Shown: one piece after another, positions 51,499-59,981 of the stretch
How the letters are laid out: every line of letters begins with the position of its first letter
Numbering within the stretch: position 1 is the first letter of the stretch
Origin: Streptococcus taonis
GTDB lineage: Bacteria > Bacillota > Bacilli > Lactobacillales > Streptococcaceae
Length of the DNA stretch: 64,000 nt
Direction of reading: 5' to 3'
Assembly (NCBI RefSeq): GCF_029948085.1
Contig: NZ_JARZZP010000011.1
Location: 20,054-84,053 of the forward strand
Made by a program: the position numbers and the translations under genes
Notes under the pieces: model-generated
What the model was told of the DNA's origin: nothing
The model's input: only the letters and a program-made list of their open reading frames with translations
Database searches by the model: none

Positions 51499-51508
51499 TC
51501 GTTTACAA
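51492..51508. promoter_or_regulatory. 17-bp palindrome over the -35 box of the nucleoside operon
   Basis: TTGTAAA-TCG-TTTACAA, perfect 7-bp arms overlapping the -35. It resembles a CcpA cre site with one extra central base; it could also be a DeoR-type operator. Confidence 0.45.
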
Positions 51509-51569
51509 AGGTATCAAGCCCTTACATCACATTGTATTTTCTCAAAAATAATATAAATTCGGATTAACA

Positions 51570-51848
51570 TTAGGGACCTAGTAAAAAGCTCCCAACTGCC
51601 ATGGTAATCGGAAAAGCAAAAATGCAAGCAAGACCAAAAAAGAAGAGCCAACACTTTCGTTTAAAGAAAGCTAGCACAAGGTAGCCAAGACCTAAGAGGG
51701 GTAATAAGATAAACAAAACAAAAGTGGTCCAGTTATGGCTCTGAGTTCCTATCGTAAAAGAAAAATTCACCCAGTTTGGTGATAACCATAAAACAACTAC
51801 AAATAGACTGATAAAAAACAGCGCCTTTTCTCTTAATCTAGCTTTCAT
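51570..51848 (-). CDS. Small membrane protein, unknown
   Basis: A 92-aa protein with three hydrophobic segments (about 9-24, 40-62, 68-90). GGAGG precedes the ATG and a consensus-like promoter is present, so it is likely real. Not recognised; possibly related to the next gene in size and style. Confidence 0.65.
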   Translation of the reverse strand: MKARLREKALFFISLFVVVLWLSPNWVNFSFTIGTQSHNWTTFVLFILLPLLGLGYLVLAFFKRKCWLFFFGLACIFAFPITMAVGSFLLGP

Positions 51849-51881
51849 CTTAACACCTCCTTTATAGGTTTTCCCCCTTAT

Positions 51882-51910
51882 ATTTTAACAAAGAAAGCGC
51901 TTTTCTTCAA
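51882..51910 (-). promoter_or_regulatory. Promoter with a cre-like site in the spacer
   Basis: TTGAAG (51910-51905), 17-nt spacer, TAAAAT (51887-51882). The spacer contains AAAGCGCTTT (51894-51903), the core of a CcpA cre site. Confidence 0.55.
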
Positions 51911-52017
51911 TCTCTATCAATTATTGGAAACGAATGACAAGTCATTGGGTGCTACAAGGTATCACAGTCAGGATAAAACAACAAATTTATTGTCTATAAT
52001 CAGACGCATTTTGATTA

Positions 52018-52422
52018 CTATTGCTTCACCTTCAAATACTTAATTATCAACAGGATTCCCAACAAGATGTTTAGATAAAAGCCCAACTGATAAGTTTGTG
52101 TCAGGATTTCCAAACTTGTCCACAAGCGTATCAAATCTTCTATTGACATGCGAAATAAATAACCCTCTGTAGCAATCCACAAAATCAAAAATAGATAACT
52201 ACCAGCAGCAAGGAATTTTGTCCAACCTTTCCTTAACAACCATGCAATGAGGAGTGAACAAATGAAAATAGTTGTTACAATGGCATAATCCATTAAAAAT
52301 GTAAAACCGTAATAAATTTCCACAAAACGTCTACCATTATCCACATTGACTCCTTTTATAAAAGGTAAAGCAAAACTTAAAATAAAACAGAGTTCCAATA
52401 TGTAACTTTTTAAGATTTTCAT
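52018..52422 (-). CDS. Membrane protein with four helices, unknown
   Basis: A 134-aa protein with hydrophobic segments at about 7-22, 38-62, 70-88 and 112-128. GGAGG is 6 nt before the ATG. Not recognised. Lies tail-to-head with the 92-aa gene. Confidence 0.65.
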   Translation of the reverse strand: MKILKSYILELCFILSFALPFIKGVNVDNGRRFVEIYYGFTFLMDYAIVTTIFICSLLIAWLLRKGWTKFLAAGSYLFLILWIATEGYLFRMSIEDLIRLWTSLEILTQTYQLGFYLNILLGILLIIKYLKVKQ

Positions 52423-52591
52423 AGTACACCTCCTATGAGTTTTGAACTAAAAGCCCCCTTTATTAGCTGATAAAATCAGGAGAAAGCAGCTCCTACTTCA
52501 TCAATAAATTGTTCATTCTCTATCTACTTATAGTATAAACTACTGACTTATCACATTCAAGAAACCGCTTTATTTTTTTAGCTTTTTATGG

Positions 52592-52597
52592 TATGAT
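52592..52597 (+). promoter_or_regulatory. -10 box of coaA
   Basis: TATGAT preceded by TGG (extended -10). Ribosome site AGGGGA lies further down before the ATG. Confidence 0.5.
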
Positions 52598-52622
52598 AGA
52601 CAAAATATCTAGGGGAAAATAA

Positions 52623-53543
52623 ATGACCAACGAATTTTTACATTTTGAAAGGATAAACCGCGAAACTTGGCAATCCTTGCATCGCAAAACAACTCCTCCC
52701 TTGACCGAGGAAGAGTTAGATTCTATTAAGAGTTTCAATGACCAGATTAGCCTTCAAGACGTTACAGATATCTATCTGCCACTGGCACATTTGATTCAGA
52801 TTTACAAACGTTCCAAAGAAGACCTTGCCTTTTCAAAAGGTATTTTCCTTCAAAGAGAGAGCAAAAAACAGCCCTTTATTATCGGAGTTTCTGGGAGTGT
52901 TGCTGTCGGTAAATCAACCACTAGTCGTCTCTTGCAAATTTTGCTTTCTCGTATCGTTCCTGGAGCAAGTGTTGAACTAGTTACTACGGATGGTTTTTTA
53001 TACCCAAATAGTGTCTTAATTGAGCAAGACATTCTCAACCGCAAGGGTTTTCCTGAGAGTTACGACATGGAAGCTTTGCTCAATTTCCTAGACCAACTCA
53101 AAAATGGACAGGATGTTGATATCCCTGTTTATTCCCATGAAATCTATGATATCGTGCCAGGTCAAAAACAACGAGTAGAAGCCGCTGATTTTGTCATTGT
53201 TGAGGGAATCAACGTATTCCAAAATCCACATAATGCCCGTCTCTATATTACTGATTTCTTTGACTTTTCAATCTATGTCGATGCCGCAGTCGAGGATATT
53301 GAAAGCTGGTATTTGGATCGTTTCTTAAAACTTCTTAGCTTTGCTCAAGATGATCCAGGCAACTATTACTACCGTTTCACTCAACTTCCTCTTAGTGAAG
53401 TCAAGGATTTTGCCCACCAAGTTTGGACTAGTATCAACCTCACCAATCTCCAAAATTACATTGAACCGACACGAAATCGTGCCGAGGTCATTCTCCATAA
53501 ATCTAAAAATCACGAAATTGATGAAATTTACTTAAAAAAATAA
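52623..53543 (+). CDS. coaA: Pantothenate kinase (type I)
   Basis: A 306-aa bacterial type I pantothenate kinase, first step of coenzyme A synthesis. P-loop [12 protein letters not shown] at 88-99, [10 protein letters not shown] and the YSHEIYDIV block are family signatures. AGGGGA lies about 8 nt before the ATG. Confidence 0.96.
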   Translation: MTNEFLHFERINRETWQSLHRKTTPPLTEEELDSIKSFNDQISLQDVTDIYLPLAHLIQIYKRSKEDLAFSKGIFLQRESKKQPFIIGVSGSVAVGKSTTSRLLQILLSRIVPGASVELVTTDGFLYPNSVLIEQDILNRKGFPESYDMEALLNFLDQLKNGQDVDIPVYSHEIYDIVPGQKQRVEAADFVIVEGINVFQNPHNARLYITDFFDFSIYVDAAVEDIESWYLDRFLKLLSFAQDDPGNYYYRFTQLPLSEVKDFAHQVWTSINLTNLQNYIEPTRNRAEVILHKSKNHEIDEIYLKK

Positions 53544-53550
53544 TTTTCCC

Positions 53551-53579
53551 TTGTCAAAACGTAAGTTTTCAGATATAAT
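53551..53579 (+). promoter_or_regulatory. Promoter of rpsT
   Basis: TTGTCA (53551-53556), 17-nt spacer, TATAAT (53574-53579). Confidence 0.75.
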
Positions 53580-53610
53580 GGTATAGTTAGTAAAAATGGA
53601 GGTAAGAACA

Positions 53611-53844
53611 TTGGCAAACATTAAATCAGCTATCAAACGCGCTGAATTGAACGTTAAACAAAACGAAAAGAACTCAGCTCAAAAATCAGCTATGCGTACT
53701 GCTATCAAAGCTTTTGAAGCAAACCCATCTGAAGAACTTTACCGTGCTGCCAGCTCAGCTATCGATAAAGCAGAAACTAAAGGTTTGATCCACAAAAATA
53801 AAGCTAGCCGTGATAAAGCACGTCTTGCAGCTAAACTTGGTTAA
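53611..53844 (+). CDS. rpsT: Ribosomal protein S20
   Basis: A 77-aa Lys/Arg/Ala-rich helical protein of the 30S subunit ([13 protein letters not shown]). It starts at TTG (53611) with GGAGG 8 nt upstream; the in-frame ATG at 53596 overlaps that ribosome site. A weak TTG start also occurs for S20 in E. coli, where it serves autocontrol. Confidence 0.95.
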   Translation: MANIKSAIKRAELNVKQNEKNSAQKSAMRTAIKAFEANPSEELYRAASSAIDKAETKGLIHKNKASRDKARLAAKLG

Positions 53845-53865
53845 TCTTTAACTGCATACAAAATG

Positions 53866-53885
53866 AGCTCTTCGGAGCTTTTTTT
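53866..53885 (+). terminator. Terminator after rpsT
   Basis: AGCTC-TTCG-GAGCT with a UUCG tetraloop, then a T-run. Confidence 0.85.
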
Positions 53886-53909
53886 GTACACATTTTTCTG
53901 GAGGTCATT

Positions 53910-54422
53910 ATGAAAATAGCTATCATCGGATATTCAGGATCAGGTAAATCTACTCTTGCAGAAAAACTAGCCAAGCACTACTCTATCCAAAAACTTCATA
54001 TGGATACTCTCCAATTTCAGCCAGGTTGGCAGGACAGTGACCGTGACTGGATGCTTAAGGAGATGAAGGATTTTTTATCCACAAATGAAAATTGGGTGAT
54101 TGATGGCAACTACTCGTGGTGTTGCTATGAGGAAAGAATGGAGCAAGCTGACCAGATCATCTTTTTAAACTTCTCATCGTGGACTTGTTTGCTAAGAGCC
54201 TTTAAGCGCTATTTAAAATACAGAGGCAAAGTCAGAGAAAGTATGGCAGCAGGATGCCCCGAGCAATTCAACTGGGAATTTATCCGTTGGATTCTTTGGG
54301 ATGGACGAACAAAAAATGCTAAGGATAGATACCAATACTTAAACAATACTTACCCAGAAAAGATGCGTATTCTCCATTCTCAAGCAGAGATTGATTGTTT
54401 TTTGCGATCTTTAAAAAAATAA
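53910..54422 (+). CDS. P-loop kinase-like protein (FlaR/topology-modulation type)
   Basis: A 170-aa AAA_17/adenylate-kinase-like protein with P-loop GYSGSGKST at 7-15 and an NWVIDGNYSW block. Relatives are labelled DNA topology modulation protein FlaR, but the real substrate is unknown. GGAGG is 6 nt before the ATG. Confidence 0.75.
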   Translation: MKIAIIGYSGSGKSTLAEKLAKHYSIQKLHMDTLQFQPGWQDSDRDWMLKEMKDFLSTNENWVIDGNYSWCCYEERMEQADQIIFLNFSSWTCLLRAFKRYLKYRGKVRESMAAGCPEQFNWEFIRWILWDGRTKNAKDRYQYLNNTYPEKMRILHSQAEIDCFLRSLKK

Positions 54423-54499
54423 ACAATATAGTAGCATTTCATTAAAGTCAGCATGGACTGAATGACTAAAAATAACTCGAGCAATTTATAAATCAACAA

Positions 54500-54607
54500 T
54501 ATAGTAGATTGAATTTAGAACAGTACACTACAACTGCTAAAAATATTTCTAGAAATTAGTTTGACTTTTCTAATCTCTCTGTTCACATCTTATTTCAATC
54601 CACTATA
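54500..54607. repeat. RUP-type MITE (108 bp)
   Basis: Inverted ends TATAGTAGATTGAA and TTCAATCCACTATA at 54500 and 54607, flanked by A+T-rich sequence, total 108 bp. Size and ends match the pneumococcal RUP element, thought to be moved by IS630-Spn1. A partial second copy of the left end (AACAATATAGTAG) lies at about 54422-54434. Confidence 0.75.
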
Positions 54608-54615
54608 ATATTCCC

Positions 54616-55377
54616 CTAGAAATGAAGAGAATCTTGTTCATAGTTTCTGAGTTCGTAATACAAAAAAACTTCTCCGATATTACCTTCGATAACTAAATCA
54701 GCTTGGCTATCTTGAGGAGTGCTGGACTTGTTGATAACGACAAGATTTGACCCTGAAAAATAATTGATTAGGCTAGCTGCAGGATAAACGACTAAAGAAG
54801 TTCCACCAATGATCAATAAATCTGCTTGCTGAATGGCTCGAGCTGCTCGACTAAATACGTCCATATCTAGTGATTCCTCATAAAGGGTTACATTAGGTTT
54901 GACTACCTTGCCACAATCTAAGCAGTGGGGAACTGGACCTTCAAGTGCCAAAAATGCATTCAAATCATAAAAGCGATGACAGCCCAAACAGTAATTACGA
55001 TCTGCACTACCATGCAGTTTCAAAACTTTTTCAGAACCCGCCATTTCATGGAGACTATCGATATTTTGCGTCACAATCGCCTTTAATTTACCAGTCTTTT
55101 CCAAAAATGCTAGATAAATATGTGCTAAATTTGGCTTGGCATCTGGATAGACGAGATACTTTTTGTAGAAATCAAAAAAATCCTCTGGATAGCGTTCAAA
55201 CATGGTGCGTGAAACCAGTTGCTCGGCAGTAAAATGGCTCCCCAACTTAAGACTATAAACACCATCAGAACTTCGAAAATCAGGAATATTAGACTCTGTT
55301 GAAACCCCTGCACCACCGAAAAAGACAATTCTTTGACTTTTATCTATCAGTTTCTGTAATTGTTCAATCTTATCCAT
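54616..55377 (-). CDS. NAD-dependent protein deacylase (Sir2 family)
   Basis: A 253-aa sirtuin. NAD motifs GAGVSTESNIPDFR (22-35) and TQNIDSLH; catalytic His in LKLHGSA; zinc Cys pairs CLGC and CLDC. In GAGVSTESNIP the usual second Gly is Asn, a change seen in the streptococcal and staphylococcal macrodomain-linked class is possible but no macrodomain gene is adjacent here. GGAGG before the ATG. Confidence 0.88.
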   Translation of the reverse strand: MDKIEQLQKLIDKSQRIVFFGGAGVSTESNIPDFRSSDGVYSLKLGSHFTAEQLVSRTMFERYPEDFFDFYKKYLVYPDAKPNLAHIYLAFLEKTGKLKAIVTQNIDSLHEMAGSEKVLKLHGSADRNYCLGCHRFYDLNAFLALEGPVPHCLDCGKVVKPNVTLYEESLDMDVFSRAARAIQQADLLIIGGTSLVVYPAASLINYFSGSNLVVINKSSTPQDSQADLVIEGNIGEVFLYYELRNYEQDSLHF

Positions 55378-55404
55378 TTCACCCCTCCTTAAGTTTTTTG
55401 TTCT

Positions 55405-55451
55405 AAAAAAGTTGAAAGCCTTGACTTCTTGTCAACTTGGCTTCCAACTTT
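55405..55451 (-). terminator. Terminator between deoD and the sirtuin gene
   Basis: AAAGTTGGAAGCC..GGCTTTCAACTTT long hairpin with inner TTGAC/GTCAA, then TTTTTT on the minus strand; 28 nt before the sirtuin ATG. Confidence 0.7.
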
Positions 55452-55608
55452 ATTTGATTATGATTAAGATATTAAACTGACTAGTCTAGGTCCTTTGACA
55501 TAATTTGACTTTCTTCAAAGTCCTTATTCTCATCTATTTATAGGATTGAAGCAATGAACATGCTTATCATTTTGAGAACAAGAGTAATCACATGAATGGA
55601 ATCTAACT

Positions 55609-56319
55609 TTAGTCTGCAATCAAGGTTTCTAGACCAACTTTCATCATATCTGTGAAAGTATTTTGGCGCTCTTCTGCAGTTGTATCTTCATCTGGATTAA
55701 CCAAACTATCTGAAATAGTCATGATAGCAAGAGCATCAACATGGTGTTGGGCAGCAAGATAGTACAGCGCAGCTGCTTCCATTTCTACAGCCTTGACTCC
55801 CCATTTACCAAGTTCGATATTTTTTTCAAAGTAGTTTGAGTAGAAAACATCTGAAGACAAGACATTACCAACGTGAGTGGTCATACCAAGATCTTTGGCA
55901 ATATGATAGGCTTTATCAAGTAAATCAAAGCTAGAGATTTGTGGAAAATCATATTGAGGCCAGTCATTGCGGATGATGTTTGAGTTGGTTGCAGCTGCTT
56001 GTGCCAAAACTAATTCACGAACATGAACATCCTCATTCAAAGAACCAGCAGTTCCGACACGGATCAATTTTTTCACACCGTAATCGACAATCAATTCACG
56101 CGCATAGATGGAGATTGATGGCATTCCCATCCCTGTTCCCATGACAGATACACGATGGCCCTTGTAAGTCCCAGTGTAACCAAACATGTTACGGACTTCG
56201 TTAAAGCAAACAGCATCTTCTAAAAAGTTCTCAGCGATAAATTTCGCACGAAGAGGATCTCCAGGAAGAAGAATTTTATCAGCAATTTCACCCTGCTTAG
56301 CAGCAATATGGATAGACAT
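55609..56319 (-). CDS. deoD: Purine-nucleoside phosphorylase DeoD
   Basis: A 236-aa hexameric-type phosphorylase splitting purine (deoxy)nucleosides. [24 protein letters not shown] and the catalytic [10 protein letters not shown] are present. The ATG at 56319 has no Shine-Dalgarno; two tandem structured RNA motifs fill 56327-56597 upstream. Complements PunA, which has different base preference. Confidence 0.95.
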   Translation of the reverse strand: MSIHIAAKQGEIADKILLPGDPLRAKFIAENFLEDAVCFNEVRNMFGYTGTYKGHRVSVMGTGMGMPSISIYARELIVDYGVKKLIRVGTAGSLNEDVHVRELVLAQAAATNSNIIRNDWPQYDFPQISSFDLLDKAYHIAKDLGMTTHVGNVLSSDVFYSNYFEKNIELGKWGVKAVEMEAAALYYLAAQHHVDALAIMTISDSLVNPDEDTTAEERQNTFTDMMKVGLETLIAD

Positions 56320-56326
56320 AGTTTAT

Positions 56327-56455
56327 GATACAAAGAGCGACCAGAAAGCGACTGAAAATTAGGAATCTGACGAGAAATCCTGATTTCACAGTCAGATTAT
56401 CTATTTTCCGAGCTTTCCGCTCGTGTTCAAATCTGAACACACGCTCTACCTTTCT
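56327..56455 (-). ncRNA. Structured leader RNA motif in front of deoD, copy 2 (start-proximal)
   Basis: Minus strand 5'-3': AGAAAGG; hairpin GUGUUCA-GAUU-UGAACAC; outer stem GAGCG and GAAAGC with GCUUUC, bulge UGGU, CGCUC; A-rich strand with AGAU opposite CCU and AAUUUUC; stem AAUCUGAC/GUCAGAUU; apical GAAAU/AUUUC; then CUUUGUAUC, 7 nt before the deoD ATG. Same layout as copy 1 and the parC copy. Confidence 0.6.
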
Positions 56456-56460
56456 TTTTT

Positions 56461-56597
56461 GATATACAAGACAGGCGACAGAGAACAAAGTAAAAATAGG
56501 AAACTGGCGACGCATTGTAAATGCTAGACAGTTTATCTTTTTTACACAGTTCTCCGCCCGTATTCAGTTCAGCGAATACAGTTAACCCATCCTTTCT
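56461..56597 (-). ncRNA. Structured leader RNA motif in front of deoD, copy 1
   Basis: Minus strand 5'-3': AGAAAGG; hairpin GUAUUC/GAAUAC; outer stem GGCG and GAGAAC with GUUCUC, bulge UGU, CGCC; A-rich strand with AGAU opposite CCU and AUUUUUAC; stem AAACUG/CAGUUU; apical hairpin GCAUU-UAC-AAUGC; then CUUGUAUAUC. It ends 5 nt before copy 2 begins. Confidence 0.6.
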
Positions 56598-56647
56598 TTA
56601 TTTTACATTGTTTGACTATAGTTTAGTCTGAGCGATTTTGTTAAATA

Positions 56648-57361
56648 TTATAAATAGTTTTTTTCTGAATGACCTAAAGTTATTCTTAAAAAGGCAAATG
56701 GCAAAGTGTAAATTGCTTTGTTGTATTGCGAGACCGTTTCATTATAGTATAATTTTTGATTAGCAACTAGCACTTCTGACTCTTTGATCTCAGCAATCAG
56801 ATCCTTTATACTTTGATCAGCGGTAACACTCGTATCTCTTTCAATTTCTTCTATAATTTTATTCTTCGTTTCCTCTACTTTAGTTGAGTATTCGTGTTTA
56901 GAAGAATTTCCAGATTCACCATAAAATTTACGCTTAGATTCTGAATGATTGGCTTTATTTTCGTCGTTAGTAAAATTGTTGACAGACTTTTTTTCTTCTA
57001 ACAATTCTGAAACATTTTTCCTAACAGACATTTTTAACTCATGGTCAACAATCTTATCTGTCAATTCACGAAGTTGTACAATTAACTTTTCCACGTACTC
57101 TTCTTTAATTTCAATTGCACTGTATGAAGATTTAATTAACTCTTTTAAGGTAACAACTTTATGGTACTGTAATATAAACACTATTACAATATAGCTTAAA
57201 ACTGCAAATACGATAGATGCTCCTTGAAAGGGTTCATAGTCTATTTCACTACCACTTGTGTCTATGGCAGAAAATATAATCAACCAAATAAAAGTTAGGA
57301 GAGCAACTATAAAAACTCCACGAATGATACGAAATAATGGATTATTCATCAAATTTGACAT
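56648..57361 (-). CDS. LemA-like membrane protein, unknown
   Basis: A 237-aa protein: two hydrophobic segments (about 12-34 and 48-66), a long charged coiled-coil-like part, and a C-terminal YNETVSQYNKAIYTLP block that recalls the YN..V..YN..I..P motif of LemA proteins. AAAGGA precedes the ATG at 57361 by 7 nt. Placed between punA and deoD; role unknown. Confidence 0.6.
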   Translation of the reverse strand: MSNLMNNPLFRIIRGVFIVALLTFIWLIIFSAIDTSGSEIDYEPFQGASIVFAVLSYIVIVFILQYHKVVTLKELIKSSYSAIEIKEEYVEKLIVQLRELTDKIVDHELKMSVRKNVSELLEEKKSVNNFTNDENKANHSESKRKFYGESGNSSKHEYSTKVEETKNKIIEEIERDTSVTADQSIKDLIAEIKESEVLVANQKLYYNETVSQYNKAIYTLPFAFLRITLGHSEKNYL

Positions 57362-57373
57362 CAATTAATCCTT

Positions 57374-58183
57374 TTACAATTCTGCAAGAATCGCTTTCAG
57401 CAAGCCTTTAAAGTCGCCTTTGACACGTTCGGTCACCTCTACCACTTCTTCGTGGTTGAGTTCTTCTTGGAAACCAGCAGCAAAGTTGGTAATACATGAA
57501 ATACCAAGAACTTTCAAGCCAGAGTGTGCTGCAACGATAACTTCAGGAACAGTGGACATACCAACCGCATCTGCTCCAAGTATCTTATAGGCGCGAATCT
57601 CTGCTGGTGTTTCATAAGTTGGACCAGTAACACCGATATAAACCCCATCATCCAGTTTAATGCCCAATTTGTCTGCTACTTGATGTGCAGTCTCACGGTA
57701 TTCTGGAGTGTAAGCTTTCGACATATCAGGGAAACGTGGACCAAAGTCATCCAAGTTTTCACCAATCAATGGGTTTTGACCAGTCATATTGATGTGGTCT
57801 GAGATAGCCATCAAGGTGCCAGGACCGAAGCCGATACCGCCAGCAGCGTTGGTTACAAGCACTCCTTCACATCCCAAGACTTTCATAACACGGACAGGGA
57901 AAGTCACAACTTCAAGAGGATTTCCTTCGTAGAAGTGGAAACGACCTTGAAGTGCTAAAACCTTACGTCCTGCAAGTTCACCGTACACCAATTTTCCAGC
58001 GTGTCCAACAACAGTCGAACGTCCCCAGTTTGGAATCTCAGCATAGTCTACCACAACTGGATTTTCAATTTCTTCAGCAAGTTCGCCAAGTCCTGATCCA
58101 AGAATCAAGCCGAACTCTGGTGCTTCTACTCCTTTGCCCTTCAAAAATGCTGCTGTTTCATTTATTTTATCTAAAAATGTCAT
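57374..58183 (-). CDS. punA: Purine-nucleoside phosphorylase PunA
   Basis: A 269-aa trimeric-type phosphorylase (inosine/guanosine). LILGSGLGELAEEIE, the GRFHFYEG block and VTNAAGGIG are family signatures. Its ATG shares one nucleotide with the DUF1697 stop. Confidence 0.95.
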   Translation of the reverse strand: MTFLDKINETAAFLKGKGVEAPEFGLILGSGLGELAEEIENPVVVDYAEIPNWGRSTVVGHAGKLVYGELAGRKVLALQGRFHFYEGNPLEVVTFPVRVMKVLGCEGVLVTNAAGGIGFGPGTLMAISDHINMTGQNPLIGENLDDFGPRFPDMSKAYTPEYRETAHQVADKLGIKLDDGVYIGVTGPTYETPAEIRAYKILGADAVGMSTVPEVIVAAHSGLKVLGISCITNFAAGFQEELNHEEVVEVTERVKGDFKGLLKAILAEL

Positions 58184-58740
58184 TAGGTATCTCCTTCTTT
58201 ATGTTTTAAAAATTGACCGATTTTGTCAAAGGTTTTTGCATTGCGAATCGTAATTTGGCGATAGAAAGGCATCTTTAGCAAGTGCTTATGATAAGCTGTT
58301 TTAGAGTAGCTAGCTTCTGACAATTTACCCCAGAAGATCCCTAATTTCCCAAAATGAAGCACTTCATCGACTAGTTCCAAACTGTTCACTTTCTCGATGA
58401 CTTGATCCACATCCAAGCCCTCAGTGTATAAGAGGATGTCCTTTCTTGCTAGGTCTTGCGACCACCAGTTTGGTAGATGGCTACATTCCTCTTCGTAGTC
58501 TTCTTGACTTAACAAGGAAAAATATCGGATAAATGGATAATGTTCTTTAAAGAAATCCTGTAGACTCTCAACCAACTGAATTCTAGGCATGCTAGTATCA
58601 AAGAAAATATTGCCACTATTGATGTAGATTTCAACATTTTCTAATCCCAACTCTGTCAATTCTTGACGCAGTTGGGCCATAACCACCTTATGTTTCCCAC
58701 CGACATTGATCCCTCTAACCAGTAATGCAAAGCGAGTCAT
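58183..58740 (-). CDS. DUF1697 family protein
   Basis: A 185-aa protein with the DUF1697 start (FALLRGINVGG pattern, here FALLVRGINVGGKHKVVM) and ELGLENVEIYINSGNIFF. Function unknown. Between deoB and punA with one-base spacing, so co-transcribed; it may not be functionally linked. Confidence 0.85.
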   Translation of the reverse strand: MTRFALLVRGINVGGKHKVVMAQLRQELTELGLENVEIYINSGNIFFDTSMPRIQLVESLQDFFKEHYPFIRYFSLLSQEDYEEECSHLPNWWSQDLARKDILLYTEGLDVDQVIEKVNSLELVDEVLHFGKLGIFWGKLSEASYSKTAYHKHLLKMPFYRQITIRNAKTFDKIGQFLKHKEGDT

Positions 58741-58741
58741 C

Positions 58742-59953
58742 TTAAACCAATTTATCTAAGAAACTTTCACCAATCATAGCCTTATCAACGCCAAAGTTAT
58801 CAGCGATTGTTGCCGAAATATCAGCAAAATGACCAATTGGTAAGTGTCCATTTCCTTTTAGTGATGGGCTGTAGGCCAAAAGTGGAATGTATTCACGAGT
58901 ATGGTCAGTACCCGCATAGGTTGGATCGTTCCCATGGTCAGCAGTAATCAAAAGAAGATCATCTTCTCTCATTGCTGCCATAATTTCTGGCAAGCGCTCA
59001 TCAAACTCATGCAAGCAATCACGGTAACCGTGTGGATCACGACGGTGTCCATAAAGAGCATCAAAGTCGACCAAGTTTGTGAATGAGAAGCCTTCTTTGA
59101 AATCCTCAGATTTCATTGCTTTAATCAAATTATCAATTCCATGGCTATTTGACTTATTGTGGCCCATATCATGGTTCACCCCAGCACCATTAAAGATATC
59201 GCTAATCTTACCTACTGAGTAAGTATCAATACCTGCTTCGTTGAGTTTGTCCAAAACTGTGGGAGCAAATGGTGATACAGCCAAGTCACGACGATTTGCA
59301 GTACGTGTGAAGTTCCCAGGCTCACCAACATAAGGACGTGCAATAATACGACCTAGAAGAGCTGGACGTTCTAATGTAATCGAACGAGCGTACTCACAAA
59401 TACGATAGAGTTCATCTAAAGGAATAATGTCTTCGTGGGCCGCGATTTGAAGAACCGGGTCAGCTGATGTATAGATGATCAACTCGCCTGTTTCCATTTG
59501 ACGTGGTCCAAAATCATCGATAACAGCAGTTCCTGAGTAAGGTTTGTTTGCTTCACGGATTACTTTACGACCTGAAAATTCTTCAATCTTTGTAAGGATT
59601 TCTTCTGGGAATCCATTCCAGAAAGTATCGAAAGGTTCAGTGATATTGAGGCCCATGATTTCCCAGTGACCTGTCATGGTGTCTTTACCTAATGATACTT
59701 CCTCAAGTTTAGTGTAGTAACCACTAGGATTTGCCTCTGTGGGAACCGTTTTAAGGGATGTCTCACGCTCGATGTTCCCAAGACCAATCTTAGCCATGTT
59801 AGGAACATTCAAACCAACTGATTTTGAAATATGGCCAAGTGTATCAGATGCTCCATCTGGAACCCCTGCATTGACAAAGTTATTAGCATCTGGTGCTGCA
59901 CCGATTCCTACAGAATCTAGTACCACCAAGTGAATACGATTAAATTTTGGCAT
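58742..59953 (-). CDS. deoB: Phosphopentomutase
   Basis: A 403-aa metal-dependent enzyme of the alkaline phosphatase superfamily, interconverting (deoxy)ribose-1- and 5-phosphate. [15 protein letters not shown] at the start, [13 protein letters not shown] with the active Thr, and the metal site block [21 protein letters not shown] before the ATG. Second gene after rpiA. Confidence 0.97.
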   Translation of the reverse strand: MPKFNRIHLVVLDSVGIGAAPDANNFVNAGVPDGASDTLGHISKSVGLNVPNMAKIGLGNIERETSLKTVPTEANPSGYYTKLEEVSLGKDTMTGHWEIMGLNITEPFDTFWNGFPEEILTKIEEFSGRKVIREANKPYSGTAVIDDFGPRQMETGELIIYTSADPVLQIAAHEDIIPLDELYRICEYARSITLERPALLGRIIARPYVGEPGNFTRTANRRDLAVSPFAPTVLDKLNEAGIDTYSVGKISDIFNGAGVNHDMGHNKSNSHGIDNLIKAMKSEDFKEGFSFTNLVDFDALYGHRRDPHGYRDCLHEFDERLPEIMAAMREDDLLLITADHGNDPTYAGTDHTREYIPLLAYSPSLKGNGHLPIGHFADISATIADNFGVDKAMIGESFLDKLV

Positions 59954-59981
59954 AGTGTGTCTCCTTTTTTGATTATTTTGA

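Noticed and set aside
56297..56515. 72-codon minus-strand ORF across the deoD leader
   Set aside because: It lies entirely within the structured RNA copies and overlaps the deoD start; no ribosome site, and the covarying stems explain the sequence better.
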